DNA of 53,905 nt from Candidatus Zipacnadia bacterium (GTDB lineage Bacteria > Armatimonadota > Zipacnadia > Zipacnadales > UBA5352), in contig JALGVE010000027.1 of the NCBI GenBank assembly GCA_029820045.1, forward strand, positions 1 to 53,905. The letters are read 5' to 3'. Both the position numbers and the translations under genes were made by a program. This document shows positions 27,266-37,613 of the stretch, one piece after another (the first letter of the stretch is position 1; every line of letters starts with the position of its first letter). Under the pieces are notes generated by a model. It was not told the origin of the DNA, did no database searches, and saw only the letters and a program-made list of their open reading frames with translations.

Positions 27266-29818
27266 TTACATCATGTCCAGCGGATCAACGTCAACGATCA
27301 CAGCACCAGCGTCGCCTTCCATCCGTTCCAAGGCCGTCATCAGCGTGCCGCGCAGTTCGTCCACGCTGGGTCCTTTGAGCAGGAGATGAAAGCGGTGGCG
27401 TCCCCGCAGCTTGTGCAGTGGCGCAGGGGCGGGACCGACGTACTGTCGCTGCCCTGCCTTCTCCCTTACGCCGAACTCTTCCAGGTGTTTCGCCAGGGCC
27501 TGCGCCACTTCCCAGGCGTGCTGCTTGTTCTCATCGGCGATAGTGAGGTTGATCAGCCGCGTGAAGGGAGGATACAGGTTCTCCCTGCGCTTGGCAAGTT
27601 CATACTCATAGAACTGTGCGTAATCGTGATGGCTGGCAGCCACGATGGCCGGATGGTCGGGGTTGTAGGTCTGCACCAGCACGATACCGGGCTTGTCCGC
27701 GCGCCCGGCCCGGCCCGCCACCTGCGTGAGAATCTGGAAGGTCTGCTCAGCCGCCCGGAAGTCTGGCCGGTTCAGGCCAACGTCGGCGTTGAGCACACCT
27801 ACCAGGGTCACGTCCGGGAAGTCGTGGCCCTTCGCGATCATCTGCGTGCCGATGAGCACGTTCGCCTCTCCGCGCCCGAACCGCCGCAGGATGTCCGTGT
27901 AAGCCCCCTTACGCGCGGTCGTGTCCCGGTCCATGCGCAGCACGCGGGCCTGCGGGAACTCGCGCTGCACCTGGTCCATCACCCGCTCCGTCCCCAGCCC
28001 GTGGAAGCCGATGTCCTTGGAGCCGCATTGCTCGCACTCATGGGGCACCGGACGCGCGTAGTCGCAGTGATGGCAGCGCATGTCGCGCGTAGCGTGATGG
28101 TATATCAGCGAGACCGCGCAGTCCGGGCAGCGCAGCGTGTAACCGCAACTGCGGCACATCACGAAGGTCGAGAAGCCCCGGCGATTGAGAAAGAGCATTG
28201 CCTGCTCGTCGCGCGCCAGGCACTCGGCCAGCGCGTCGAGCAGGCGCTGGCTGAAGGTGCCGCCCTTGCCCATCAGCGTCTCCCCGCGCAGGTCAATGAT
28301 CTCGACCTCCGGCAGGGGGCGGTTATCTATGCGCTCTGGCAGGTGGACCAGCGTGAGGTCGCTGTGCTCGCCCTGGGTCGCGTGGTAAGTCTCCACCGAG
28401 GGCGTGGCGCCACCGAGTATGAGCACGGCGTTGTGCTCGCGCGCGAGCTGCCGCGCGACCTCAACGGCGTGGTAGCGCGGCGGACTGTCCTGTTTGTACG
28501 CGCGCTCGTTCTCCTCATCTATGACGATCACGCCGATGTTCTCGAGCGGCGCGAAGATCGCCGAGCGCGCGCCGACGACCAGGTTCGCCTCGCCGCGGAG
28601 GATGCGATGCCACTCGTCGAAGCGCTCGCCCGGGCCGAGCGCGCTGTGCAGCAGCGCCAGGCGATCGCCGAACCTGGCGCGGAAGCGTCCGACCATCTGC
28701 GGCGTCAGCGCGATCTCGGGCACGAGGACGATCGCGCTCCGCCCGCGCCGCAGTGCCGCCTCTATGCAGTGGAGGTAGACCTCAGTCTTGCCGCTTCCCG
28801 TCACGCCGTGCAGCAGCACGCCGCGATGCTCGCCAGCGTCCAGGGCCCGCTCGACGAGATCGAAGCCGCGCTGCTGAGCGGGGTTAAGGGGGAGGAACTC
28901 CGTCGCCTCACCTCCGAGGCCGGCGGCCTCCGGGCGACGCTGTTGAACTTCGTCCTCGACCTCGACCAGGCCCTTGTCCGCAAGGGCGTTTACCGCCCCT
29001 CGCGACAGGTCGGCTACCGGGAGGCCGTCGGCGTCGGCTTCCAGCAGAGCCTCGATGACTTCAGCCTGTCTCGGCGCACGCCTGCGCACTTCGGCCAGCA
29101 CCTCGTCCCACCCCTTCTCCGCCTCACTCAGACGCGCTACTTGGTGGCGAAGCTCACGGACGCGCGGCCGCTGAAGCCGCCTCTCCACGGACACCAGGCC
29201 GCGCTCCTGTAGGCTGTCGAGCGCCGACCGCACCACCGAAGTTGTGACCGTCGCATCGCCTTGCGCGAGCCGCGCCACGAGATCATCCAACTCCAGCGCC
29301 TCGCCAGCCTCACGCAACACCTCGAAAACCTGTCGCTGCCGAGGGGCTCGCCCGAGGCTGGTGGCCGCGTCGGGGGACTGCCCTTGCTCGGTGAGTTCGA
29401 TCAGCGTTTGTGCCGCGCGTCCAGCGCCGGGCGGCAAGAGACAGCGGAGGGCGTCTCTCAGCGAAGAGAGGTACTCGGCGGCCAGCCACTCGGCCAGCCT
29501 CAGTCGGCGCACATCGAAGAGCGGCTCGTCCAGAAGCAGCCCTTGGATGGCCTTCAGGCGCACCGCCGGCGCTTCGTCGGTCCATCCGACGAAGAAGCCT
29601 GGGAGCCGCCGCCTCCCGAAGGGCACGAGCACGTAACTCCCGATCTCCAGGCGCCGGGCGAGCGGCTCGGGGGCAAGGTAAGTGAAGGCCTGGTCGAGGG
29701 CGCGGCCCGCCTGGTCCACGACCACCTGAGCAAAGCGCCCCTGCCTCGGAGGCACTGCCTCAGTGGGGGGCGCTGGCTCGTCTTCCAGAAGTCGGCGTTG
29801 GTGTGGGCTGCGGCTCAC
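27266..29818 (-). CDS. priA: Primosomal replication protein N' (helicase PriA)
   Basis: [43 protein letters not shown]; Zn-binding [17 protein letters not shown]...[22 protein letters not shown] start 29818 overlaps the metK stop. Confidence 0.96.
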   Translation of the reverse strand: MSRSPHQRRLLEDEPAPPTEAVPPRQGRFAQVVVDQAGRALDQAFTYLAPEPLARRLEIGSYVLVPFGRRRLPGFFVGWTDEAPAVRLKAIQGLLLDEPLFDVRRLRLAEWLAAEYLSSLRDALRCLLPPGAGRAAQTLIELTEQGQSPDAATSLGRAPRQRQVFEVLREAGEALELDDLVARLAQGDATVTTSVVRSALDSLQERGLVSVERRLQRPRVRELRHQVARLSEAEKGWDEVLAEVRRRAPRQAEVIEALLEADADGLPVADLSRGAVNALADKGLVEVEDEVQQRRPEAAGLGGEATEFLPLNPAQQRGFDLVERALDAGEHRGVLLHGVTGSGKTEVYLHCIEAALRRGRSAIVLVPEIALTPQMVGRFRARFGDRLALLHSALGPGERFDEWHRILRGEANLVVGARSAIFAPLENIGVIVIDEENERAYKQDSPPRYHAVEVARQLAREHNAVLILGGATPSVETYHATQGEHSDLTLVHLPERIDNRPLPEVEIIDLRGETLMGKGGTFSQRLLDALAECLARDEQAMLFLNRRGFSTFVMCRSCGYTLRCPDCAVSLIYHHATRDMRCHHCDYARPVPHECEQCGSKDIGFHGLGTERVMDQVQREFPQARVLRMDRDTTARKGAYTDILRRFGRGEANVLIGTQMIAKGHDFPDVTLVGVLNADVGLNRPDFRAAEQTFQILTQVAGRAGRADKPGIVLVQTYNPDHPAIVAASHHDYAQFYEYELAKRRENLYPPFTRLINLTIADENKQHAWEVAQALAKHLEEFGVREKAGQRQYVGPAPAPLHKLRGRHRFHLLLKGPSVDELRGTLMTALERMEGDAGAVIVDVDPLDMM

Positions 29819-30963
29819 AGACCCGCCTCTTCGCGCAACATGTCCACCGCGTCGAGCCTCTCCCATGTGAACTCAGGCTCTTCCCTGCCGAAGTGGCCGT
29901 AGGCAGCGGTCTTTCGGTAGATGGGGCGTCGCAGGTCGAGCTTCTCGATCATGCCCTTGGGGCTGAAGTCGAAGTTGCTCAGGACGATCTCCGCGATCCG
30001 TTCCTCCGGGATCGCCCCCGTGCCGAAAGAGAACACTGCGGCCGAGAACGGCTGCGTGTCACCGATGGCATACGCGATCTCGATCTCACACTTCTTGGCA
30101 AGCCCCGCCGCCACCACGTTCTTAGCCACATAGCGCATCATATATGCCCCTGAGCGGTCTACCTTGGTCGGGTCCTTGCCCGAAAAGGCCCCACCTCCGT
30201 GGCGCGCGTAGCCGCCGTAGGTGTCAACAATGATCTTGCGGCCGGTTACGCCGGTATCTGCCTCAGGGCCGCCGATCTCAAAGCGCCCGGTGCGGTTGGA
30301 GAGCACCTCCATGTCCGCTGCGCGCAGTTCCTCTGGGATGACCGGTTCGACAACATACTCGACCAACTCATCGTGCAGTTCATCCTGGTCGTAGTCGCGC
30401 GCATGCTGCGCCGCTATCAGGACCTTGGTAACTGCCACGGGCCGACCGTCCTCGTACCGCACGGTCACCTGGGTCTTACCGTCCGGCCGCAGGTGGGGCA
30501 ATGTGCCGTCCTTGCGCACCTGCGCGAGCCGCTGAGCCAGCCTGTGCGCGTAGTAGATCGGCATGGGCATATACGTGTCCGTTTCGTCGCAGGCGAAGCC
30601 GAACATCATCCCCTGGTCGCCCGCGCCGCCCACGTCCACGCCCTGGGCGATGTTCCGTGACTGACCGTGAATGGCCGACAGCACTCCGACCGTCTGCGAG
30701 TCGAAGCCGTACTTCGCCCGCGTGTACCCGATAGCGGCGATAACTCGGCGGGCCACCTTGTCCACCGGTACGTAGCAGGTCGTCGTCATCTCTCCCGCTA
30801 CGATGCAGGTACCGTTTGTCACCAGCGTCTCGACGGCCACCCGACCCTCGGGGTCCTCCTTCATTACGAAGTCGAGGACCTCATCCGAAATCTGGTCACA
30901 CACCTTGTCCGGGTGTCCCTCGGTTACTGACTCGGAGGTGAAGAGGTAGCTCTTCTGTGCCAT
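29815..30963 (-). CDS. metK: S-adenosylmethionine synthetase
   Basis: [75 protein letters not shown]. Confidence 0.98.
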   Translation of the reverse strand: MAQKSYLFTSESVTEGHPDKVCDQISDEVLDFVMKEDPEGRVAVETLVTNGTCIVAGEMTTTCYVPVDKVARRVIAAIGYTRAKYGFDSQTVGVLSAIHGQSRNIAQGVDVGGAGDQGMMFGFACDETDTYMPMPIYYAHRLAQRLAQVRKDGTLPHLRPDGKTQVTVRYEDGRPVAVTKVLIAAQHARDYDQDELHDELVEYVVEPVIPEELRAADMEVLSNRTGRFEIGGPEADTGVTGRKIIVDTYGGYARHGGGAFSGKDPTKVDRSGAYMMRYVAKNVVAAGLAKKCEIEIAYAIGDTQPFSAAVFSFGTGAIPEERIAEIVLSNFDFSPKGMIEKLDLRRPIYRKTAAYGHFGREEPEFTWERLDAVDMLREEAGL

Positions 30964-31000
30964 GGTGCTTCCTCCCTGACGATGACACGGTATGAGTTGC

Positions 31001-32210
31001 TCAGTAGTCGTCCCCACTGGCAACCAGTTCCTGTACTCGGTCCAGCACACGCCCGGCGACCTCGGCCTTGCTCATGGTCGGCAGTTCCTCAGCGCCGCCG
31101 TGGGCATCGAGGATGGTAACGCGGTTGGTGTCCGCGCCGAAGCCGCTGTCGTCGTCGGTCACATCGTTGGCTACGATCAGGTCCATGTTCTTCTCGCGCA
31201 GCTTGCGCTCGGCGTTCGCGCGCGGGTCCTCGGTCTCGGCTGCAAAGCCGACGATGAGGGGGCGCGGCTCCCACTCGGCGACGGCCGCAATGATGTCGGG
31301 CGTGCGCTCCAGGCTGAGCGTCAACTCCGTGCGTTGGGCCTTCTTGATTTTGCTGGCTTCCACGCGTGCGGGCCGGAAGTCGGCAACGGCCGCCGCGCCG
31401 ATGAAGACATCGGCTTCGCCCGAGCGCTTTTGAACGACGTCATGCATCTCAGCCGCCGACATCACCCGCACGACCTCCACGCCCGCCGGGTCCGCTAGCT
31501 CCGTCGGCCCGCTTACCAGCAGGACCTCCGCCCCCCGCGCGGCAGCCGCTTCCGCGAGCGCGTAGCCCATCTTGCCGGTGGAGGGATTGCTGAGAAAGCG
31601 CACCGGGTCGAGGGCCTCGCGCGTGGGCCCGGCGGTCACCAGCACCCGACGCCCGGCCAGGGGGCTATCGGTCTCAAGGCCCAGAGCGCGCTCAACGGCC
31701 TCAACAAGCACGTCTGTCGCTGGCAGCCGCCCCGGACCTGTGTCGCCGCAGGCCAGGCGTCCCGCCTCCGGCTCGATGATTGTCACGCCGCGCTCCCGCA
31801 GGCGCTCGAGGTTTTCCTGAACGACGCGGTTCTCGAGCATGCGCGTGTTCATGGCTGGGGCCAGCACCACCGGGCAGGTCACGGTCAGAAGCGTCGTCGC
31901 GAGCAGATTGTCGGCGATGCCGGTCGCGAACTTGCCGATGAGGTTGGCAGTGGCGGGAGCAACGATGACGACCTCCGCGAAGTCCGCCAGGGAGATGTGC
32001 GCCATCTCCTCCCGCTCGGCCCACATGTCGGTGGCGACTGAGTGGTTGGTGAGGGTCGCGAAGGTCAGCGGGCTGACGAAGCGCTGGGCGTTGTCGGTCA
32101 TGACCACGCGGACTTGCGCGCCCGCCTGCGTCAGGCGGCTAGCCAGCTCACAGGCCTTGTAGGCCGCGATGCCGCCGGTAACGCCGATGACGACTCTTCG
32201 GTCCCTCATC
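31001..32210 (-). CDS. coaBC: Bifunctional phosphopantothenoylcysteine decarboxylase / phosphopantothenate-cysteine ligase
   Basis: [72 protein letters not shown]. Confidence 0.97.
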
Positions 32211-32274
32211 GCCCTGCTTTCACCTGTGCTGCGTGCACCAGGAGGCCCCACATTAGTGTCGGCCAGGTGGTCTT

Positions 32275-32455
32275 GAGGGGGCCCGACATTCTTGTCGGGC
32301 ACTCCGTCGGCGACAAGAATCTCGCCGCCCCTAGTTCACCCTCACGCGGCCGCATCGGAGCGCGAGGCCCGGCGTTCCTATCGCGCACTGCCACGAGGGG
32401 GCCCGACATTCTTGTCGGGCACTCCGTCGGCGACAAGAATCTCGCCGCCCCTAGT
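32275..32455. repeat. Duplicated inverted-repeat element, two copies exactly 120 bp apart
   Basis: gggggcccgacattcttgtcgggcactccgtcggcgacaagaatctcgccgcccctagt occurs twice (around 32276 and 32396); each copy contains gcccgaca-ttct-tgtcgggc and ATTCTTGTCG...CGACAAGAAT. Confidence 0.95.
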
Positions 32456-32516
32456 CCAGCCTCGCACGCCCCCCCATGCCAGGCGGGACGGCGCCCTCCT
32501 TTGGAAGCGTTATACC

Positions 32517-33170
32517 TTAGAGTTCGGACTCGAGCTCTCCCAGCAGTCTCTCCTGAAGGCCCTGCCACCGCAGCGCTCTCATGCGCACGCCTTCGGCGAG
32601 GTAGATCGCTACCAGCGTCTCGATGGCCTTATCAAGCTCGTCGTTGACGATCACGTACTGGAACATGCCGAGGTTGGTGATCTCGGTCCTAACGCTGCGC
32701 AGGCGCCTCGCGATCTCCTCGTCCGACTCGGTGTGCCGATCTTCAAGCCGGCTCTTGAGAGCCTCAATGCTGGGCGGCGCCACGAATACCAGCGCTGCCT
32801 CCGGCATGGCCGTGCGAATGCTGCGCGCACCCTGGTAGTCTATCTCCAGAACAATGTCACGCCCGGCGGCGAGGGCCTCCTCAACGGGCCTGCGCGGCGT
32901 GCCGTAGTGATCGGTCCCGTGCACGACGGCTGTCTCCAGTAGCTCGCCCTCGCGCCGCATCCGTTCGAACTCGGCCTCGGTGACGAAGTGGTAGTCCTCA
33001 CCGTCCACCTCGGTCTCTCGCGGCTCACGTGTGGTGCAGGACACGGACCACTCGATCTCGGGGTATTGCTCCAGCAGGGCCTTTATGAGAGTGCCCTTGC
33101 CCACGGCTGTTGGCCCGGCGACGACCAACAGGACACCCCGTCTGGGCTGATCGCCCTTGTCAGCGCTCAA
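32517..33170 (-). CDS. gmk: Guanylate kinase
   Basis: GVLLVVAGPTAVGKGTLIKALLEQYPEIEWSVSCTTREPRETEVDGEDYHFVTEAEF. Confidence 0.97.
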   Translation of the reverse strand: MSADKGDQPRRGVLLVVAGPTAVGKGTLIKALLEQYPEIEWSVSCTTREPRETEVDGEDYHFVTEAEFERMRREGELLETAVVHGTDHYGTPRRPVEEALAAGRDIVLEIDYQGARSIRTAMPEAALVFVAPPSIEALKSRLEDRHTESDEEIARRLRSVRTEITNLGMFQYVIVNDELDKAIETLVAIYLAEGVRMRALRWQGLQERLLGELESEL

Positions 33171-33264
33171 GGCGGCTTCTCCGTGGCGATTGCGCTCTTG
33201 CTCGTGCTAGGGAGCATGAGTGTAGCACAACGGTTCGGCGATTGCAATTCCAGACGCCGGCGCG

Positions 33265-33480
33265 ATGTGAACGCCGTACGGAGGGCGGGGCTTCAGCCCC
33301 GCTGGCCGTAAGACGGCAGGGCTATCCCCCGTCGTCCCGCCTCGGCGGGACTATGGGGGACGACCCATAGCTCGCCGTAAAACGGCGAGCGACGGGTCGA
33401 AGTCCTGCCCTCCGTACGCTATCGCTTTGTTAGCAGACCAGCCTTACTACTCACAAGCCGACTTACTCTAAGACCGATGC
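33265..33480. repeat. Composite intergenic element, copy 2
   Basis: Same ends as 21801-22012; different core hairpins GTCCCGCC-TC-GGCGGGAC (33334-33351) and GCTCGCCGT-AAA-ACGGCGAGC (33370-33390). Confidence 0.9.
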
Positions 33481-33574
33481 TCCTGGCCGGCGCAGAGCGG
33501 CGAGCGTTGGCTCGGCAGCCAGTTCGCTTGCAGCCTGCCCAGTTGGCCTCATTCAAACCTGCCTGGGGCGGCTG

Positions 33575-35293
33575 TTACTGCAGACGGTAGAGCAGGGTCT
33601 CCGTCTTGGGCAGCGTGACGGTGAACTCCGTCCCTCCGGGCAGCGCGACCTCCCCGGTGTAGGCGTCCGTCACCACGCGGCTTTCGGGCAGGGAGATGGG
33701 CAGCGTCACTTCGGTCTCGTTCCCGTTATGCAGCATCAGGAGGCGGTTGTCGGCCTTCAGCACGACATCCTGGTTGCAGTATATGTGCACGCCTGCGTAC
33801 CGCGCGACGCCTCGCAGCAGCCCCGAGGTCATGAGCGGCACCGCGCAATACACCGAACGCCAGTTGCTGAAATCCCTCACTGCCAGCGCCGCCTGCCCAT
33901 CGGGGTAGCGGGCCAGGACTGTGGCTTGTGGATCGTCTATGTAAAACACCGGCGCGAACTCCGGCGGGTGCAGCTCCCGCGAAATGGCGTAGCCGAAGGG
34001 ATGAATCGCATAGAGCTTCGTCGCGTCGAGGCCCTCTGTTATCGGGTGGTCGGTATTCGAAAGCTGGTACTGCATCAGCTCCTTACCGGGCTTCTTGCCC
34101 ACCGCGATGCCCGTGGTCTGCTCGATGTTGCTCACCTGGAGGCCGTTCTGCCTGCTCACGTACCCCGGCGCATAGAAGAACAGCAGCGTCTTTCCGTCAC
34201 GCTTGAGGTCGGCTATGCGCTGGCGGTCCTGTGGCGTCAGGAAGAACGTGTTGAGGAAGACGTACAGCTTGTACCCGCCGCGCACCGCCTCATCCTCCAG
34301 GTCCTCCAGCATGTAGATGTCATACGGCGCTCCGACCTTGCCCATCGCCTCCCAGAGGGTGTACACGATCAGGTTGTGGTAGATGGGCGGGGCGCGGTAC
34401 ACGTCGTGATACGCCATCGTCCTGCCCGAGGTGAAGACCGCTATCTCCGACACCGACCGCTTCTCCCGCGCCAGGGCCTGCCCGTGAATCTCATGAGTCT
34501 CCCTGATAGTGCGCAGGATGCCCGGGTCCATGAACCAGCCGACGCCCTCGCGTCCCGTAGCCTTGCTCCAGTCAGCGAACCAATAGCCCGCGCCATCAAT
34601 GATGGCGCCCGCCATGTCGCGCTTCATTACGGCGTCGGTCTCCCGGTCGCTGCGCATCCGGCCGTACGTGGTGGGAGCGGCGATGAAGGTGCGATCGTCC
34701 ATCTCTCCGATGAGCAGCTTGCGGTGCAGCCGCAGCGAATCGTAGGTGAAGGAGGTGTAGAAGGGAGTGCCCGGGCGACGGTTGGAGTACGGCGTCGGCG
34801 CCGCGAAGAAGTCCCAGTCAGGGTTCTCGAGCCTCTCGTGCAGGTCGAAGTTGTTGTTTTGCAGCCAGCCGCCGGGCGTGTTGTAGCCGCGCAGGTGCGC
34901 CACGTTGTAGCCGTAGTAGGTGCCGACTATTACGGGCCGGCCCGCCTCCTGCTTGATGGTGCGCATGACCCGCGAGTAGAACCGTCCCATCACCCCGGAC
35001 AGCCACTCCGCGTAATCGAAGGTCATGGCGCTTCCCAGCGGATCGCGGAAGACACCACCATCTGCGCCCTCCGCCACCAACTCCGACACAACCGGCCTGG
35101 CCGTCTCAAAGCTGATCTGCGGGTCCTGCCATGCTCGGCGCAACTCCGCCACCGAGCCGTCATACTTGTCTTTCAGCCACTGCCGGAACTCCTCGATGGC
35201 CTGCGGGTTGTAGTCGCCGATGGTGAGCTTCGAGCGGTCCTTCTGGAAGAGGTTCTGCTCGACTCCCCCCCATCGCCGAGTCAGGCGCTCCAC
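33575..35293 (-). CDS. Glycoside-hydrolase-like (beta-galactosidase-type TIM barrel) C-terminal part, separated by a frameshift from the next feature
   Basis: EEFRQWLKDKYDGSVAELRRAW, AEWLSGVMGRFYSRVMRTIKQEAGRPVIVGTYYGYN; the reading continues the 35160-37406 protein if one G of a G7 run at 35265-35271 is removed. Confidence 0.75.
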   Translation of the reverse strand: MERLTRRWGGVEQNLFQKDRSKLTIGDYNPQAIEEFRQWLKDKYDGSVAELRRAWQDPQISFETARPVVSELVAEGADGGVFRDPLGSAMTFDYAEWLSGVMGRFYSRVMRTIKQEAGRPVIVGTYYGYNVAHLRGYNTPGGWLQNNNFDLHERLENPDWDFFAAPTPYSNRRPGTPFYTSFTYDSLRLHRKLLIGEMDDRTFIAAPTTYGRMRSDRETDAVMKRDMAGAIIDGAGYWFADWSKATGREGVGWFMDPGILRTIRETHEIHGQALAREKRSVSEIAVFTSGRTMAYHDVYRAPPIYHNLIVYTLWEAMGKVGAPYDIYMLEDLEDEAVRGGYKLYVFLNTFFLTPQDRQRIADLKRDGKTLLFFYAPGYVSRQNGLQVSNIEQTTGIAVGKKPGKELMQYQLSNTDHPITEGLDATKLYAIHPFGYAISRELHPPEFAPVFYIDDPQATVLARYPDGQAALAVRDFSNWRSVYCAVPLMTSGLLRGVARYAGVHIYCNQDVVLKADNRLLMLHNGNETEVTLPISLPESRVVTDAYTGEVALPGGTEFTVTLPKTETLLYRLQ

Positions 35294-37406
35294 AGCTCAT
35301 GGGGAGATAGCCGGCGATGCTGTCGTAGTAGGGCCGCGTCTTCAGATACCTGAGGAGCCGCCGGACATACTCCTGCACTCCCTGGTTGTACTTCGCGGAG
35401 GAGTACGAGACCGGCCCCAGCAGACCCGTCGCGGTCACCAGCCGTTCCCCGGGGTTGCGCTCCAGCCAGCCCGGCGTCGGACGGAGATCGGCATGAACAA
35501 TGAACTGTGCCGCGGGATCTACACGCAGCGTACAGGCGAGGCGCTGGTCCAAGTGTCGGCAGACCCCTTCGAAGTACCCGGGTTCGTCATCGTAACGGAG
35601 CGGGTGGGTCTTCAGGTGATACAGGTGGACGCCGGTCTGCGAGTAGTAGTGATAGCGGTCGTACGAGGGCGCGGTGAAGGCCCAGGCGACAGGCGGGAGT
35701 ATTTCGCCGCCCAGACTGAGCGAGGCCGAGGCGTTGACGAAGGAGAGGCCCACCGAGGGCTCCACCCGCCCGGGCGGGGTCTTGAATCGGCGCGTGTCGA
35801 GCTTTGCGATCTCGTTGAGCTGGTTCCCATCCGGGCCCAGGAGCTCCAGGGCGGTGTCAGTGCTCACGCTCAGTGCCTTGAGCCGAACCTGCGTCGGGCC
35901 GTCGGGAGCATAGGCCGGGAGGTACACCTCGAACTTGAGCTTGCGATCCTGCCCCGGCGGCCACTGAGAGGTCGGCGTCTCCGGCTCCATCACAGCCTTC
36001 GCCACCGAGAAGTCGCTGTATCCCGGCGCCTCGGGCCGGTCGGCTATCTCCAGCAGGAAGACGTAGTCGTTCTGAAGCTTCCTTGGCGGCCGTAGGCTCA
36101 CCTCAATGGTCACCGTCTGCCCGGGGCGAGGTCGCGTGGGCGCGACGGTCGCTCCTGTGAAGGCGATGCGTTCGGTCACCGTGCTTGGCTTGAGCCTCGT
36201 GATAATCGGCTGCTTGGGCCCGCGCACCGCGAGGGTCGTCAGCTCCAGGTCCTCGGGGAGACCTCCTTCGACAACGACGCGGAGCCGATCGGTGGTAATC
36301 TCATCGAACGCGGCGCTAACCTCTCGCTCGTCATGTGGAGTGTCAACTTCGACCTCCCGCAGCAGCTTCCAGGCGTCTCGGTCCCACGCGTAGATGGAGA
36401 ACGCGGAGACCTGTCCGGGGTTCTTCTGCCGCAGGATCACTTCGTTGAGGCGCAGCGGTACGCCCCATCGCACCTCAAGCCACTGAGGCAGCGAAGGTTC
36501 GAAGGGCCGCCATGAGGTCGTGTCATTGCCGTCAATCAGATTGTCGGGATAGAGGCTCTCGTAGTTGGCGAAGGATGAGGCCAGCACGAAGGCGCCATCG
36601 GCGGCGAGGGCCAGATTGCCCTCGACAGGCGGCAGCCGGTCGGCGAGGTCGGGCTTCTCGAACGCCTCCGGCGGGGCTGCCTTCAGCGTGGCCTGGTAGT
36701 ACTGTCGCACTTCCTCGCTCGAGAGTGCCTGCGGCCAGACCGTGAACTCATCAATCGCCGTCTTCTCCTTGCCCAGGTAGGCCCAGCCCTTGTAGGAGGT
36801 TCCCACGGCGATCTCCCAGCGTCCCGTGTCTGGCAGCTCGATGGCGGCGGCTTCACCGGCCGGCTCCCCGTCAATGAACAGCCGATAGCGCGCCGCGTCC
36901 CAGCTCAGCGCGAGGTGATGCCACTCGCCCTCCTGCCACACGTTAATGGGCGCCTGGATCCGAGCGCTCTTGTCACCAGCGACCGTGTTCTGCGCCAGGA
37001 CCGTCAGGTTCCTGTCGTTGTACATCTTGTAGAGGATGACCCGCACGTAGTCCCGTTGGACCTCGGTGTAAGTGAAGCTGGCGAAGAAGACGAAGTGATC
37101 TGAGGTAGCGGGCGTCCAGTCCTCCGCTCTGACCCACAGCGAGCAGGTTCCCTCCGCTGGGAAGAAGCCGCTGTCCACGAAGTAGCTGCACCGATTCATC
37201 CCGCCGAGGACGCGCCCCTTGCCCTTGAGAGCGGGAACATACGGCCCGTTCATGGTCGTGTAGGCGATGATCGTCTCAGGCGCCTGGACACTGAGGGTTG
37301 CCTCGTCCCCGCCATCGAACGGGGCATAGAAGAGCGGCCCTTGTTGCGCCCAGGCGCCGGCGCAGATCATAAGGGACGTGATAAGCAAAGGCGCGGTGCC
37401 TCGCAT
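35160..37406 (-). CDS. Secreted LamG-domain plus F5/8-type-domain protein, N-terminal part of a frameshifted GH-like protein
   Basis: Signal peptide MRGTAPLLITSLMICAGAWAQ; LamG-like region; LIDGNDTTSWRPFEPSLPQWLEVRWG; the last about 35 residues after DSAMGG look out of frame. Confidence 0.75.
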   Translation of the reverse strand: MRGTAPLLITSLMICAGAWAQQGPLFYAPFDGGDEATLSVQAPETIIAYTTMNGPYVPALKGKGRVLGGMNRCSYFVDSGFFPAEGTCSLWVRAEDWTPATSDHFVFFASFTYTEVQRDYVRVILYKMYNDRNLTVLAQNTVAGDKSARIQAPINVWQEGEWHHLALSWDAARYRLFIDGEPAGEAAAIELPDTGRWEIAVGTSYKGWAYLGKEKTAIDEFTVWPQALSSEEVRQYYQATLKAAPPEAFEKPDLADRLPPVEGNLALAADGAFVLASSFANYESLYPDNLIDGNDTTSWRPFEPSLPQWLEVRWGVPLRLNEVILRQKNPGQVSAFSIYAWDRDAWKLLREVEVDTPHDEREVSAAFDEITTDRLRVVVEGGLPEDLELTTLAVRGPKQPIITRLKPSTVTERIAFTGATVAPTRPRPGQTVTIEVSLRPPRKLQNDYVFLLEIADRPEAPGYSDFSVAKAVMEPETPTSQWPPGQDRKLKFEVYLPAYAPDGPTQVRLKALSVSTDTALELLGPDGNQLNEIAKLDTRRFKTPPGRVEPSVGLSFVNASASLSLGGEILPPVAWAFTAPSYDRYHYYSQTGVHLYHLKTHPLRYDDEPGYFEGVCRHLDQRLACTLRVDPAAQFIVHADLRPTPGWLERNPGERLVTATGLLGPVSYSSAKYNQGVQEYVRRLLRYLKTRPYYDSIAGYLPMSCGAPDSAMGGSRAEPLPEGPLEAHHRRLQPAGHRGVPAVAERQV

Positions 37407-37454
37407 GTTCTGACCTCCACCCGAAGGCCCGCAAGCTGTGGGGCGGGGCACAGG

Positions 37455-37572
37455 AGCCTGTCCGGAAAGTCGGAAGCTGACCCTTTTGGCCCCGATTGTG
37501 TCCAAGATTGGGTGCCTAAACCTAGACGCTGAGCCCCCAAAAACGGGCCGAAGTGGACTTAACGGACAGGCT
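37455..37572. mobile_element. MITE, 118 bp, non-autonomous
   Basis: Ends AGCCTGTCCG / CGGACAGGCT are perfect 10-bp TIRs (15/17 when extended: agcctgtccggaaagtc vs agcctgtccgttaagtc); flanked by CACAGG at 37449-37454 and 37573-37578. Confidence 0.88.
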
Positions 37573-37613
37573 CACAGGTCCCCGTCCTACAACGGCCAGG
37601 GGACAGGGTGCTG

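Noticed and set aside
29815-31050. Longer upstream starts for metK, priA and coaBC given by the ORF track
   Set aside because: Family N-termini ([30 protein letters not shown]..., [19 protein letters not shown]) support shorter starts; the extensions lie over neighbouring genes or repeats.
32206-32568. 120-aa ORF with a repeated peptide LGAARFLSPTECPTRMSGPL
   Set aside because: It is only the translation of the two DNA repeats, in frame by chance because they are 120 bp apart; no start context or homology.
35261-35275. Programmed frameshifting at G7
   Set aside because: No supporting downstream structure or conserved two-ORF arrangement could be shown; sequencing error or pseudogenization is simpler.
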